From: Raineyella sp. W15-4
GTDB lineage: Bacteria; Actinomycetota; Actinomycetes; Propionibacteriales; Propionibacteriaceae
NCBI RefSeq assembly: GCF_033170155.1
Contig: NZ_CP137079.1
Span: 3,038,001-3,102,000, forward strand
Reading direction: 5' to 3'
Length of the DNA: 64,000 nucleotides
Every line of letters begins with the position of its first letter. Positions within the stretch are counted from its first letter, which is position 1. The position numbers and the translations under genes were made by a program. Below the pieces are notes generated by a model. The model made no database searches, was not told the origin of the DNA, and was given only the letters and a program-made list of their open reading frames with translations. Shown here piece after piece: positions 1-9,021 of this stretch.

Positions 1-120
1 CTGGCCGCCGAGTTCGGTCACCCTCCACAGGGAAGCATCGAGGACGCCGCCCGCGACGCGGTCGACATGCTGGTGTCCGGCGGCATTCTCCGGCGAACGG
101 GCCCGGGCACATGCCGCTGA
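1..120 (+). CDS. PqqD-like small protein, 3' end only
   Basis: An open frame enters from the left edge and stops with TGA at 118-120, giving the last 39 residues of a protein. The tail is a helical stretch followed by a hydrophobic motif (DMLVSGGILRR), which resembles the C-terminal helices of PqqD-family small binding domains. Such proteins are often encoded inside actinobacterial exopolysaccharide loci, and the next two genes are of that type. The N-terminus lies outside the window, so the family assignment is tentative and the fragment could belong to another winged-helix-like protein. Confidence 0.45.
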   Translation: MAAEFGHPPQGSIEDAARDAVDMLVSGGILRRTGPGTCR

Positions 121-170
121 TCGACCGAACCGGACAGACCAGGACACCGGACGAGCACGGAAGGGCGCAG

Positions 171-1400
171 ATGACGGTTCAGCAGCCGACCGGAGGGCCG
201 TCGGCGGAGACCCAGGCACCCCCGGACGGATCCTCCCGGCCGGGCTCGGCGCCGCCGGAGGAGGCGGACCGTACGGCCGGTACGGTCGACCTGACCGGCC
301 TGCGGATCGCCCTCGCCCACGACTACCTGACCCAGCGCGGTGGCGCCGAGCGGGTCGTCCTGTCACTGCTGCGCGCCTTCCCCGATGCGGTGATCCACAC
401 CACCCTCTACGACCCGGACGGCACCTTCCCCGACTTCCGCGACGCCCACATCGTCACCTCACCGCTCAACCGGATCGGGGCGCTGCGCCACGACCCCCGC
501 CTCGCCCTCCCGCTGCTGGCCTGGGCGAGCAGCCGGATGCGGATCGACGCCGACGTGGTGGTGGCCTCGTCCAGCGGTTGGGCGCACGCGTTCCCCACCG
601 ACGGTCGGCGGCTGGTCTACTGCCACAACCCGGCCCGTTGGCTCTACCAGTCCGACGAATACCTCGGTGAGGCGGGCAGGCTGTCGCCGCAGCGGCTCGC
701 CCTGGCGCCGCTGCGCGGCCCGCTACGGGCCTGGGACCGACGGGCGGCCCACCGGGCCGACCGCTACCTGGGCAACTCCCGGGTGGTCGTCCGGCGGATC
801 GCCACCACGTACGGCATCGACGCGGGTCTGGTCCCGCCGCCGCACAGCATCGATGCCTCGGGGCCCCGCCAGCCGGTCCCCGCCCTGGTCGACTGGCAGG
901 ACGGCTATCACCTCATCGTCTCCCGCCTGCAGCCGTACAAGAACGTCGACCAGGCGCTGGAGGCGTTCCGATCGCTGCCGAACGAGCGCCTGGTCGTCGT
1001 CGGCCACGGCCCCCTCGCCGACCAGCTCAGGGCACAGGCACCGGCCAACACCCGGCTGCTGTCCCGGCTCAGCGACGCCCAGCTGCGGTGGACGTACGCC
1101 CATGCCGTGGCGCTGCTCGCCCCGTCGTACGAGGACTTCGGTCTCACCCCGCTCGAAGCCGCGGCATTCGGCCGCCCGACCCTGGCCCTGCACGCCGGCG
1201 GCTACCTGGACACCGTCGACCCGTCCACCAGCGGCGCGTTCTTCGAGGCGGCCACCCCCGAGGCCATCGCACAGTCGGTCCGGACCTGGCGGACGCACCG
1301 ATGGGATCCCGCAGCGATCGAGCGTCACGCCGACGACTTCTCGGAGGCCCGGTTCATCGACCGGATCCGTACCGAAGTCGCCGCGCTGGCCGGCCGATGA
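171..1400 (+). CDS. GT4-type glycosyltransferase of exopolysaccharide locus
   Basis: The 409-residue product has the two-domain GT-B fold of family GT4 retaining glycosyltransferases, which move a sugar from a nucleotide donor to a lipid-linked acceptor at the cytoplasmic membrane face. The N-terminal domain carries the glycine-rich loop (TQRGGAERVV, about residue 54). The C-terminal domain carries the donor-binding EDFGLTPLEAAAFGRP motif near residue 322. It resembles WbaZ-like mannosyltransferases, but donor and acceptor cannot be read from sequence. The ATG at 171 is chosen over an in-frame ATG at 111 because GGAAGGG lies 8 nt before it and it avoids overlapping the upstream gene. The first 40 residues are a disordered Pro/Ala/Gly-rich leader. 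Confidence 0.85.
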   Translation: MTVQQPTGGPSAETQAPPDGSSRPGSAPPEEADRTAGTVDLTGLRIALAHDYLTQRGGAERVVLSLLRAFPDAVIHTTLYDPDGTFPDFRDAHIVTSPLNRIGALRHDPRLALPLLAWASSRMRIDADVVVASSSGWAHAFPTDGRRLVYCHNPARWLYQSDEYLGEAGRLSPQRLALAPLRGPLRAWDRRAAHRADRYLGNSRVVVRRIATTYGIDAGLVPPPHSIDASGPRQPVPALVDWQDGYHLIVSRLQPYKNVDQALEAFRSLPNERLVVVGHGPLADQLRAQAPANTRLLSRLSDAQLRWTYAHAVALLAPSYEDFGLTPLEAAAFGRPTLALHAGGYLDTVDPSTSGAFFEAATPEAIAQSVRTWRTHRWDPAAIERHADDFSEARFIDRIRTEVAALAGR

Positions 1401-1582
1401 CGGCGCCGAGCCGGCGGACCGCCGGTAGGGGGTCCGCCGGGAGCGTTCCGGAACGGGCTCCCAATTCACAAAGCGTCGTCCTTCGGTGCTTGAATGACCC
1501 CGTCAGTCGAGCTAGGCGACCAACCGGTCGCCGCACGGCGATCCGGCGCACGGGTCGCCGACGTTCAGGTTTCGGGGGAAAC

Positions 1583-3121
1583 ATGAGCACGGAGGCAACC
1601 ACCAGCACCGAGACAGCGGCCCGCGTCGGCACGGTCGCGGAGCCCATCGCACCCGAGGACGGCCCGGCACACGACCAGGCCGGCCTGGTCGTGCCGCTGC
1701 CTCGGGGCCGCGGATCCTCGCGGCTGATCAGCGCCACCGCTGTCGCCACCGACCTGCTGGCCCTCCTGCTCGCCACCGTCATCGGCGTGCTGGGGCGTAA
1801 CTCCCTGGCCATCTTCCCCGACGCCGCCGACGTGAGTTCGGTGGTCACCGGGATGGCACTGTGGCAGGTCCCGCTGTGGATCGGCCTGCTCGCATCCTGG
1901 GGGCTCTACCGGACCAAGAACATGGGCGCCGGGTCGGTGGAGTACCAGGCGGTGGTGACCGCCACCGGCATCACCGCGGGTCTCACCGCCGCGGTCCTCT
2001 ACCTCAGCCACAGCCAATTGTCCCGAGGGTTCTTCCTGTTGGAGTTCACCGTCGGCCTGGCCCTGCTGCTGCTCGGGCGCTTCAGCATCCGTCGGGGCGT
2101 CCAGCGGGCACGGGCGGCCGGCCGGCTCCTCAACCGGGTCGTGCTGGCCGGCAACCCCCACACCATCGACGAGATCGCCACCGTGATCCGGCGGGAGTCC
2201 TGGCTCGGGTACGACATCGTCGGCGCCATCACCCCGGCGGCCGAGCCGTCGCTGCGCACCCCCCGTGGCATCAAGGTGATCGGCACCACCGAGCGGATCG
2301 GCGAAGCGGTGCGGGCGGCCGATGTCGAGGCCGTCATCTGCGCCGAGGGCGCCTTCTCGAGCAGCCGCGACTTCCGGCGTCTCGCCTGGGACCTCGAGAA
2401 CGACCACAGCCAGATGATCGTGGTGCCGACGATGACCGACGTCTCCGCCGAGCGCCTCCAGGTGCGGCCGATCGCCGGGCTGCCGCTGGTCCACGTCGAG
2501 AAGCCCCAGTCCCAGGCCGCCTCCCGCTGGGGCAAGCGGCTGTTCGACGTGCTCGGGTCGGCCACGCTGATCGTGCTCAGCTCCCCGATCATGCTGGCGG
2601 TGGCGTTGGCCATCAAGCTCGACGACGGCGGCCCGGTCTTCTTCCGGCAGGTCCGGGTCGGCAAGGACGGCACCCTCTTCCGCTGCTTCAAGTTCCGCTC
2701 CATGGTGGTGGATGCCGAGCGGCTGCTGGCTCAGTTGCGCGCCCAGAACGAGTCGGAGGGAGGGGTCCTGTTCAAGATGGCGAAGGACCCCCGCATCACC
2801 CGGGTCGGCCACGTGATCCGCAGGCTCTCCCTGGACGAGTTCCCGCAGTTCTTCAACGTGCTGCGCGGTGAGATGAGCCTGGTCGGTCCCCGGCCGGCAC
2901 TCCCCTCGGAGGTGGAGAAGTACGAGGACCACGTCCACCGCCGCCTCGACGTACGGCCCGGGATCACCGGACTGTGGCAGGTGTCGGGCCGATCCGACCT
3001 GCCATGGACCGAGACCGTACGGCTGGACCTGTACTACGTCGACAACTGGTCGATGGCCCAGGACATGATGATCCTGATGCGGACCGCTCGGGCGGTCCTG
3101 GCCTCCGCCGGCGCCTACTGA
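1583..3121 (+). CDS. Exopolysaccharide polyprenyl-phosphate sugar-1-phosphate transferase (WcaJ/WbaP type)
   Basis: The 512-residue membrane enzyme should start exopolysaccharide repeat-unit assembly by placing a sugar-1-phosphate on undecaprenyl phosphate. Four hydrophobic segments lie between residues 50 and 170. They are followed by a nucleotide-binding-like CoA_binding domain, a further membrane helix ([20 protein letters not shown]) and the bacterial sugar transferase domain. That domain shows [46 protein letters not shown] and [13 protein letters not shown], the family signatures. The start ATG follows a GGGGGAA Shine-Dalgarno. It lies 182 bp after the upstream glycosyltransferase on the same strand, and both probably serve one polysaccharide. 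The sugar identity (glucose, galactose or other) is unknown. Confidence 0.9.
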   Translation: MSTEATTSTETAARVGTVAEPIAPEDGPAHDQAGLVVPLPRGRGSSRLISATAVATDLLALLLATVIGVLGRNSLAIFPDAADVSSVVTGMALWQVPLWIGLLASWGLYRTKNMGAGSVEYQAVVTATGITAGLTAAVLYLSHSQLSRGFFLLEFTVGLALLLLGRFSIRRGVQRARAAGRLLNRVVLAGNPHTIDEIATVIRRESWLGYDIVGAITPAAEPSLRTPRGIKVIGTTERIGEAVRAADVEAVICAEGAFSSSRDFRRLAWDLENDHSQMIVVPTMTDVSAERLQVRPIAGLPLVHVEKPQSQAASRWGKRLFDVLGSATLIVLSSPIMLAVALAIKLDDGGPVFFRQVRVGKDGTLFRCFKFRSMVVDAERLLAQLRAQNESEGGVLFKMAKDPRITRVGHVIRRLSLDEFPQFFNVLRGEMSLVGPRPALPSEVEKYEDHVHRRLDVRPGITGLWQVSGRSDLPWTETVRLDLYYVDNWSMAQDMMILMRTARAVLASAGAY

Positions 3122-3125
3122 GGTC

Positions 3126-4667
3126 TCAGGCGACCAGGAACCCGTCGACCACCAGGGCCCGGATCCGCCCGACCACCTCGACCCGCAGCGCCTCGGCATC
3201 GGCCTCGAGCAGCTGTGCCACCGCCCCGATGATCACCCCGAGCGGCAGGTCCCCGTCGCAGGCGCCGAGGACGCCCGCCAGCGCGGTGTCGGCCGCCACC
3301 GCCCGGGCGAATCCGGTCCGCTGCCGCAGCACGATGTGCTCCGGATCGGCCGCCCCCGGCGCTCCGTACGTCTCCTGGACCGTCCCGACCAGCCGCCAGG
3401 AGGTGGCGAGCAGCTCCTCGTCGCTGCGACGGGCGAGCGCCACGCCGCGTTGATGGGCGGCGAACGCGGCACCCACCGGCTGGACGACACCGTGTGGCCA
3501 GTCCTCGAGCTGCAGGTGCGGCCGGTCGTGACCGGCCCGGTGCAGACTGACCCAGCCGAGCCCGACCGCCTCGATGCCGAGACCGTCGAAGTACGCCAGC
3601 CACTGGGCATACCGCCCGGCGTACTCCTCCGACCCGACCAGTCCGGCATCGGCGAGCCACAGCTCGATGTACTCGTACGGGTCCAGCACCTCCCGTTGCA
3701 GCACCAGCGCGTCACAGCCGGTCGGCTCGATCCACTCCCGCAGCCGGTCCGTCCAGTCCTGCCCGGCCACGTGGGCCCAGTTCGCCAGCACCTGCAGGGT
3801 GCCGCCCTCGGTGAGCATCTCGCCGGCACCACGCACCACCCGGGCGACCAGCTCGTCGGCGAGGAAGTCCCCCTCCCGGTAGCTGAGCCGGGCCCCGGGG
3901 TCCCGGGGCGGCGACATCACGTACGGCGGGTTGCTGACGATCAGATCGAACCGGTCCGCCGCCACCGGCTCGTAGAGGCTGCCCTCGCGCAGCTCGACCC
4001 GGTCCGCCACACCGTTCAGCCGCAGGGTGAGGTCGGCCAGGCGGAGCGCCCGGGGATTGAGGTCGGTGGCGACCACCCGCTCGGTGTGGCTGGCCAGGTG
4101 CAGCGACTGGACGCCGCAGCCGGTGCCCAGATCGAGGGCCCGGCCCGCCGGCCGGCGGATGGTCAGCTGGGTCAGCGTCGCCGAGGCGGGGCTGGCGGAC
4201 AGCACGAAGTCCGGCCGGGTCCGGGTCACCCGACCGTCCAGTCCCGGCACGTGGTCGGCGACCACCCAGCCGTCCACCGCGGCCCCGGAGGCCTCGTCGG
4301 CGCCGTAGGGGCGTATGTCGACCGTCGCCGCCACCCGGCCCGCAACCTCGGCCAGCACCCCGTCGGCCGACAACGGACCGACCAGACCGGGTAGCGCCCG
4401 CTCGGCGGCGGCGCGCCCCACAGTCCGTTGCAGGACGAACAGCCGCAGCAGCGTGGCCTGCGGATCGTCGTCGCCACCCAACGCCCGCAACGCCGCCAGG
4501 GTGGTGTTGCGTCCGAGCGCGGCCCCGGCCCGCTCCCCCAGCCGCCCGGCCACCCGGTCGACGGTGAAGTCGGCGGCGCGCAGCGCATCGGCGACCCGGC
4601 GCGGATCGGCCGCGTACGGCGGCCGGGCGAAGCGGGTGGATCGGGCGGAGGCGGGATCGGCGGGCAT
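3126..4667 (-). CDS. Class I SAM-dependent methyltransferase (MTS domain)
   Basis: The 513-residue protein has an N-terminal all-helical winged region (1-165), a methyltransferase-small core and a C-terminal domain rich in Trp/Tyr. Motif I (LDLGTGCGVQSLHL, about 178-191) binds SAM. The NPPY motif (SNPPYVMSPP, 245-254) is typical of methyltransferases that modify planar amide or exocyclic nitrogens, such as RlmG, RsmC and PrmC. Proteins of this three-part layout are widespread in actinobacteria, usually annotated only as methyltransferases. The substrate could be rRNA, tRNA or a protein glutamine. It converges with the sugar transferase (4-bp gap) and diverges from the next glycosyltransferase, so it is probably not part of the polysaccharide locus. 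Confidence 0.85.
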   Translation of the reverse strand: MPADPASARSTRFARPPYAADPRRVADALRAADFTVDRVAGRLGERAGAALGRNTTLAALRALGGDDDPQATLLRLFVLQRTVGRAAAERALPGLVGPLSADGVLAEVAGRVAATVDIRPYGADEASGAAVDGWVVADHVPGLDGRVTRTRPDFVLSASPASATLTQLTIRRPAGRALDLGTGCGVQSLHLASHTERVVATDLNPRALRLADLTLRLNGVADRVELREGSLYEPVAADRFDLIVSNPPYVMSPPRDPGARLSYREGDFLADELVARVVRGAGEMLTEGGTLQVLANWAHVAGQDWTDRLREWIEPTGCDALVLQREVLDPYEYIELWLADAGLVGSEEYAGRYAQWLAYFDGLGIEAVGLGWVSLHRAGHDRPHLQLEDWPHGVVQPVGAAFAAHQRGVALARRSDEELLATSWRLVGTVQETYGAPGAADPEHIVLRQRTGFARAVAADTALAGVLGACDGDLPLGVIIGAVAQLLEADAEALRVEVVGRIRALVVDGFLVA

Positions 4668-4769
4668 GGCCCCATCGTGGCATGTCCCGACGGCTCGGTC
4701 ACCGCCCGGCGGGCCGCTCGCCCGGTGCACCCACGTATTGGACGTATCAAAAGTAGTGGTCCGGGTGGC

Positions 4770-4775
4770 TACTGT
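4770..4775 (+). promoter_or_regulatory. -10 element (TACTGT) for leaderless GT4 gene
   Basis: TACTGT ends 7 nt before the ATG at 4783, so transcription would begin at the start codon. No convincing -35 hexamer is visible at 16-18 nt. The same arrangement recurs at a dozen other genes in this window. Confidence 0.5.
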
Positions 4776-4782
4776 GTGCCTC

Positions 4783-6021
4783 ATGGGGGAACAGCAGGAT
4801 GCAATGGAAGTGGACGCCCTTCGGGTCGTCGTGCTCGACCACACCGGCGCGGTGGGGGGTGCTGAGCTCGCGCTGATCCGGTTGCTCGATCACCTCGACG
4901 CCGACATCAGGGTCCGTACGATCCTGTTCGGCGACGGTCCGCTCGCCGAGGCCATCGCCGCCACCGGTCACGAGGTCGAGGTGCGGCCGCTCGACCCGCG
5001 GGTCGCCGACGCCGACCGGCATGTCGCGGGCAGCGGGTTCAGGGCACTGGTGAACGCCGTCCGGGTGCTGCCGTACGCGGCGCGGCTGGGCGGGCATCTG
5101 CGTCGGCTCGCCCCCGATCTCATCCACACCACCTCGCTGAAGGCCGACCTGATCGGTCTCATCGCCGGCCGAGTGGCCGGTCGGCCGGTGGTGTGGCACA
5201 TCCATGACCGGATCAGTTCCGACTACCTCCCCGCACCGATGGTCCAACTGCTGCGCTGGCTGGCCCGCTGGGCGCCCACCCGGGTGATCGTCAACTCCGC
5301 CGGCACCGCCGCCACCCTGCCGAACGCCAGGGGCCTCACCATCGCCTACCCGGGGTTCAGCCCCCGCCAGTTGGGCCCCTCCCCCATCGCCCGGGACTCC
5401 CCTCGGCCCCCCGTCGTCGGGATCGTCGGCCGGATCAGCCCGACGAAGGGCCAACTGGAGTTCGTCCGGGCTGCCGCGACCGTGCTGGCCCGCCATCCCG
5501 AGGCCCGCTTCCGGGTGGTCGGCGCCCCGCTCTTCGGTGAGGACGCGTACGAGGCGCAGGTGAGGGCGGAGGTCGAGGCCCTGGGTCTGGCCGACGCCGT
5601 CGACTTCGTCGGCTTCGTCGAGGACACGACGGTCGAGCTCGACCGGATGAGCGTGTGCGTGCACGCCTCCAGTCAGCCTGAGCCCTTCGGTCAGGTGATC
5701 GTGGAGGCGATGGCCCGTGGCGTCCCGGTCGTGGCGACCCGCGGCGGCGGGGTGACCGAGATCGTGCAGCCCGATCCCGACGTCGAGCCACTCGGTTGGC
5801 TGGTCCCGCCTCATGACGTGGCAGCCCTGGCGGAGGCGATCAACACGGTGCTGGAGCATCCCGAGGTGACCCGGCCGCGGGCACTCGCCGCGTGGTGGTC
5901 CGTTCAGGAGCGTTTCGCGATCACCGGGACCGCCGCAGCCGTCCAGGCCGTATGGCGCGACACTGCCGGCCGCCGGGAGGGGAAGCACCCCCGGACGCCC
6001 CCGAGTCCGGTGGAGCACTGA
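4783..6021 (+). CDS. GT4-family glycosyltransferase
   Basis: A 412-residue GT-B glycosyltransferase. The N-terminus has the GAVGGAELALIRLL loop, and the C-terminal Rossmann domain has PPVVGIVGRISPTKGQLEFVRA and ASSQPEPFGQVIVEAMARGVPVVA, the phosphate- and nucleotide-sugar-binding features of GT4 enzymes. It probably adds a sugar to a lipid-linked glycan and belongs functionally with the polysaccharide genes to its left, although a divergent methyltransferase separates them. The ATG at 4783 has no Shine-Dalgarno but sits 7 nt after a -10 hexamer, suggesting a leaderless message. The in-frame ATG at 4804 has an AGGA 5 nt upstream and is the alternative. Donor and acceptor are not deducible. Confidence 0.85.
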   Translation: MGEQQDAMEVDALRVVVLDHTGAVGGAELALIRLLDHLDADIRVRTILFGDGPLAEAIAATGHEVEVRPLDPRVADADRHVAGSGFRALVNAVRVLPYAARLGGHLRRLAPDLIHTTSLKADLIGLIAGRVAGRPVVWHIHDRISSDYLPAPMVQLLRWLARWAPTRVIVNSAGTAATLPNARGLTIAYPGFSPRQLGPSPIARDSPRPPVVGIVGRISPTKGQLEFVRAAATVLARHPEARFRVVGAPLFGEDAYEAQVRAEVEALGLADAVDFVGFVEDTTVELDRMSVCVHASSQPEPFGQVIVEAMARGVPVVATRGGGVTEIVQPDPDVEPLGWLVPPHDVAALAEAINTVLEHPEVTRPRALAAWWSVQERFAITGTAAAVQAVWRDTAGRREGKHPRTPPSPVEH

Positions 6022-6092
6022 TTCAGTCACGCTGAGGTATGGCCACCGGACTGCCCGAGGGGATGGTGCCGGACCACCCACCCATGATGTGA

Positions 6093-6377
6093 TGGAGGAC
6101 ACACCGCCGCACCGAGACCCTGCGCTTCGTCCAGATCACCCCGCCGGGCTCGGCCTGCTCGATCGCCTTCGGGGAGGGGCTGAGTGAGGTCCCGCCGGGC
6201 ACCGCGTCCCTGCAGATCGTCGTCGCGGACATCCACCGGGCCCATGACGAACTCGCCGGCCGCGGTGTCGACGTGAGCGACGTCCAGGTCCTCGCCTGGG
6301 GACACTTCGTCACCTTTGCGGATCCCGACGGCAACCAGTGGGCCATCCAGTACCTCCCGAGCCGGCCGAACGGCTGA
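6093..6377 (+). pseudogene. VOC (glyoxalase/dioxygenase) family remnant, N-terminus missing
   Basis: A reading frame ending at TGA 6375-6377 encodes a good C-terminal VOC module: TLRFVQITPPGSACSI, then ASLQIVVADIHRAHDEL and FVTFADPDGNQWAIQY. The last contains the GN-x-W/Q-type end motif of VOC proteins. The expected first beta-alpha-beta-beta unit, about 40-50 residues, is absent. The frame opens directly after a stop at 6090-6092 and has no plausible start codon or ribosome site. It is best read as a decayed VOC protein of unknown substrate, possibly trimmed when neighbouring segments were rearranged. Confidence 0.65.
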
Positions 6378-6499
6378 GCGGCTATCAGCTCGCCCCGGCC
6401 GGGTCGGCACGTTCCCAGCATGCAGGGCGGCAGCCCCAGCGTGCAGAGCGGCAACGGTGACACCAGCCCGTCGTTCGGGAAACACCCGCGCATCACACC

Positions 6500-6505
6500 T
6501 AGACT
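6500..6505 (+). promoter_or_regulatory. -10 element (TAGACT) for leaderless helicase gene
   Basis: TAGACT lies 6 nt upstream of the GTG at 6512, and there is no Shine-Dalgarno, so the mRNA probably starts at the start codon. Confidence 0.55.
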
Positions 6506-6511
6506 GACCGC

Positions 6512-8953
6512 GTGTTCCAGTCAACCGATGCGCGGGTGAGTCACCTCCACCGCATTCCCGCGCGCACCGGACGCACCGCCGACTGGTCCGACTGGGTGCC
6601 GGCCGACGTGATCGATGCCTGGGCCGCCCGGGGCATCACCTGCCCGTGGGAGCACCAGGCGGCGGCGATGAACGCCGTCCACGCGGGTCGGCATGTGCTG
6701 CTCAGCACCGGCACCGCCTCGGGCAAGTCCCTCGCCTACCTCGTACCGATCGCCACCGCGACCCGGGACGCACCACAGGATGCCCGGCCGGCCCCCGCAG
6801 CTGCCACCCGGCGGACATCACCAGCACCGTCGGCCCACCCGGCACGGGCCCGCCACCATGGCCCCCGCCCCGATTCCGGCCCCGATGCCGGCACCGGTGG
6901 CGGGATCGGCCCCGGCACCGCCGTCGCCACCCGTCCGCGGCTCACCGCCGCACAGCTGCGCGCCGATCTCGGCACCGCCCACCGGACCGGCACCGCCCTC
7001 TACCTCGCGCCGACCAAGGCCCTGGCCCACGACCAGCTGCGGGCCTGCCACGACCTGGGACTGGACGGCTGGCGCGTCACCACCCTGGACGGCGACTCCG
7101 ACGACGCCGAGCGGGCCTGGGCCCGCGACTTCGGGACGTACGTCCTCACCAACCCCGACATGCTGCACTACTCGGTGCTGCCCGACCACGGCCGGTGGGC
7201 GCGGCTGCTCGGCTCGCTGCGCTACATCGTCCTCGACGAGTGCCACCGCTACCGCGGCGTGTTCGGCGCCCACGTCTCGGCGATCATCCGCCGGCTGCGC
7301 CGCCTCGCCGCGCTGTACGGGGCGGACCCGGTGGTGGTCGCGACCTCGGCGACCGTCGACGGTGGCGGCGAACTGCTCGCCGATCTGGCCGGGGTCGCTG
7401 CCGAGGACGTGGTGACGGTCACCGAGGACACCTCACCGCACGGGCAGGTCGACCTGGTGCTGTGGCAGCCGGAGGGCAACCATGACACCGAGTCGGCGCA
7501 CCTGCTGGCCGACTGCGTCACCGAGGGACGCCAGACCGTCGCCTTCATCGCCTCCCGGGCGATGGCCGAACGGGTCGCCGTCACCGCCCAGGAGCTGGCC
7601 GGCCCCACCGGGCGGATCGACGCCTACCGAGCCGGCTACCTGTCCCAGGACCGGCGCCGGCTGGAACGCGACCTGCAGACCGGCCGGCTGCACGGCGTGG
7701 CGGCGACCAACGCCCTGGAGCTGGGCGTCGACATTGCCGGGCTGGACGCCGTCATCGTGTCGGGCTATCCGGGCACCCGGGCCGCGTTGTGGCAGCAGGC
7801 CGGCCGGGCCGGCCGCCGCGGCAGCGACGCGCTGGTGTTCCTGGTGGCCCGGGAGAACCCGCTCGACGCGTACTTCTTCGCCCACCCCGAGGAGCTGCTG
7901 GACGGCTCGGTGGAGCGTACGATCCTCGACCCGGCCAACCCGTACGTGCTGGGACCGCACCTGGCGGCGGCCGCGCAGGAGGCCGCACTGACCGAGGCAG
8001 ATGCCCGGTTCTTCGGCCCGGCGATGCCCGGCATCGCCGACACCCTGGCCGCGCAGGGAGTGCTGCGCAAGCGGCGGGCAGGCTGGTACTGGACCCGTCC
8101 GGAGCGCGCGGCGACGATGATCGACATCCGCGGCGGCGGGGCCCGGGCGGTCGACATCGTGGACCGGGACACCGGCCGGCTGGTCGGGGTCGCCGACGTC
8201 GGCTCCGCCGATCGGGCCGTCCATCCCGAGGCGGTCTACCTGCACCAGGGCGACTCCTGGATGGTGGACACCCTCGACCTGGAGCACTACGAGGCGATCG
8301 TGCACCGGGACCGGCCCGGCTACACCACCCAGCCTGTCTCCACGATGGACATCGCGGTGCTCGGCACCGCCGAGGCCCGGCCGTTCGGCCACGACGCGAG
8401 TCGCTCGGTGGACACCGCCGAGATCTGCCGGGGGACCGTACGCCTCACCGGCCAGGTGGTCGGCTACCTGCGCCGTGACGAGCTCACCGGCGAGGTCTGG
8501 GACCGGACGCCGATGGTGCTGCCGGAACATTCCCTGGAGACGCAGGCGATGTGGATCCGGATCCCCGAGGCCGTCGTCCGGGCCACCGGCCTGACTCCGC
8601 CACAGCTCGCCGGAGCCGTCCATGCCGCCGAGCACACCGCCATCGGTCTGCTGCCGCTGTTCGTCTCCTGCGACCGCTGGGACATCGGCGGCGTCTCCAC
8701 GGTGTTCCACCCCGACACCGGCGCCGCCACGATCTTCATCCACGACGGCCAGTCCGGCGGCTCCGGCTACACGGCCCAGGGGTTCCGGATCGGCGAGCGC
8801 TGGTGGCAGGCGACGTACGAGCGGCTCAGCAGCTGCCGCTGCACGAACGGCTGCCCCCGCTGCGTCCAGTCCCCCAAATGCGGCAATGCCAACCAGACCC
8901 TCGACAAGGAGGCGGCCCGGGTGCTGCTGCGGGCCCTGCTGCCCGCCCGGTGA
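6512..8953 (+). CDS. DEAD/DEAH-box helicase with DUF1998 domain (MrfA/YprA type)
   Basis: The 813-residue protein has a Walker A (TGTASGKS, 66-73), motif Ia (APTKALAHDQ, 166-175), a DECH box (242-245), a helicase C domain with ATNALELGVDIAGLD and QQAGRAGRRG, and a C-terminal DUF1998/MrfA zinc-binding region with cysteines at 775, 777, 781, 784 and 790. MrfA in Bacillus subtilis is a 3'-5' DNA helicase repairing mitomycin C lesions; the same DNA-repair role is inferred here. A Pro/Ala/Gly-rich stretch of about 75 residues (84-160) is inserted between Walker A and motif Ia, which is unusual. It is monocistronic, with a GTG start directly downstream of a -10 hexamer. Confidence 0.9.
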   Translation: MFQSTDARVSHLHRIPARTGRTADWSDWVPADVIDAWAARGITCPWEHQAAAMNAVHAGRHVLLSTGTASGKSLAYLVPIATATRDAPQDARPAPAAATRRTSPAPSAHPARARHHGPRPDSGPDAGTGGGIGPGTAVATRPRLTAAQLRADLGTAHRTGTALYLAPTKALAHDQLRACHDLGLDGWRVTTLDGDSDDAERAWARDFGTYVLTNPDMLHYSVLPDHGRWARLLGSLRYIVLDECHRYRGVFGAHVSAIIRRLRRLAALYGADPVVVATSATVDGGGELLADLAGVAAEDVVTVTEDTSPHGQVDLVLWQPEGNHDTESAHLLADCVTEGRQTVAFIASRAMAERVAVTAQELAGPTGRIDAYRAGYLSQDRRRLERDLQTGRLHGVAATNALELGVDIAGLDAVIVSGYPGTRAALWQQAGRAGRRGSDALVFLVARENPLDAYFFAHPEELLDGSVERTILDPANPYVLGPHLAAAAQEAALTEADARFFGPAMPGIADTLAAQGVLRKRRAGWYWTRPERAATMIDIRGGGARAVDIVDRDTGRLVGVADVGSADRAVHPEAVYLHQGDSWMVDTLDLEHYEAIVHRDRPGYTTQPVSTMDIAVLGTAEARPFGHDASRSVDTAEICRGTVRLTGQVVGYLRRDELTGEVWDRTPMVLPEHSLETQAMWIRIPEAVVRATGLTPPQLAGAVHAAEHTAIGLLPLFVSCDRWDIGGVSTVFHPDTGAATIFIHDGQSGGSGYTAQGFRIGERWWQATYERLSSCRCTNGCPRCVQSPKCGNANQTLDKEAARVLLRALLPAR

Positions 8954-8954
8954 G

Positions 8955-9014
8955 CTCCGGGCGCGGCCGTCGTCCCCCACACCGGAGTCCGCCCCCATCG
9001 GCCGACGCCCGGAG
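8955..9014. terminator. Bidirectional hairpin between converging genes
   Basis: CTCCGGGCGCGGCCG (8955-8969) pairs with CGGCCGACGCCCGGAG (8999-9014), with one bulged base and a ~29-nt loop. It fills the 68-bp gap between the helicase and sulfatase stop codons. There is no T-tract, so it is a plausible but unproven terminator. Confidence 0.4.
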
Positions 9015-9021
9015 TCTCACC

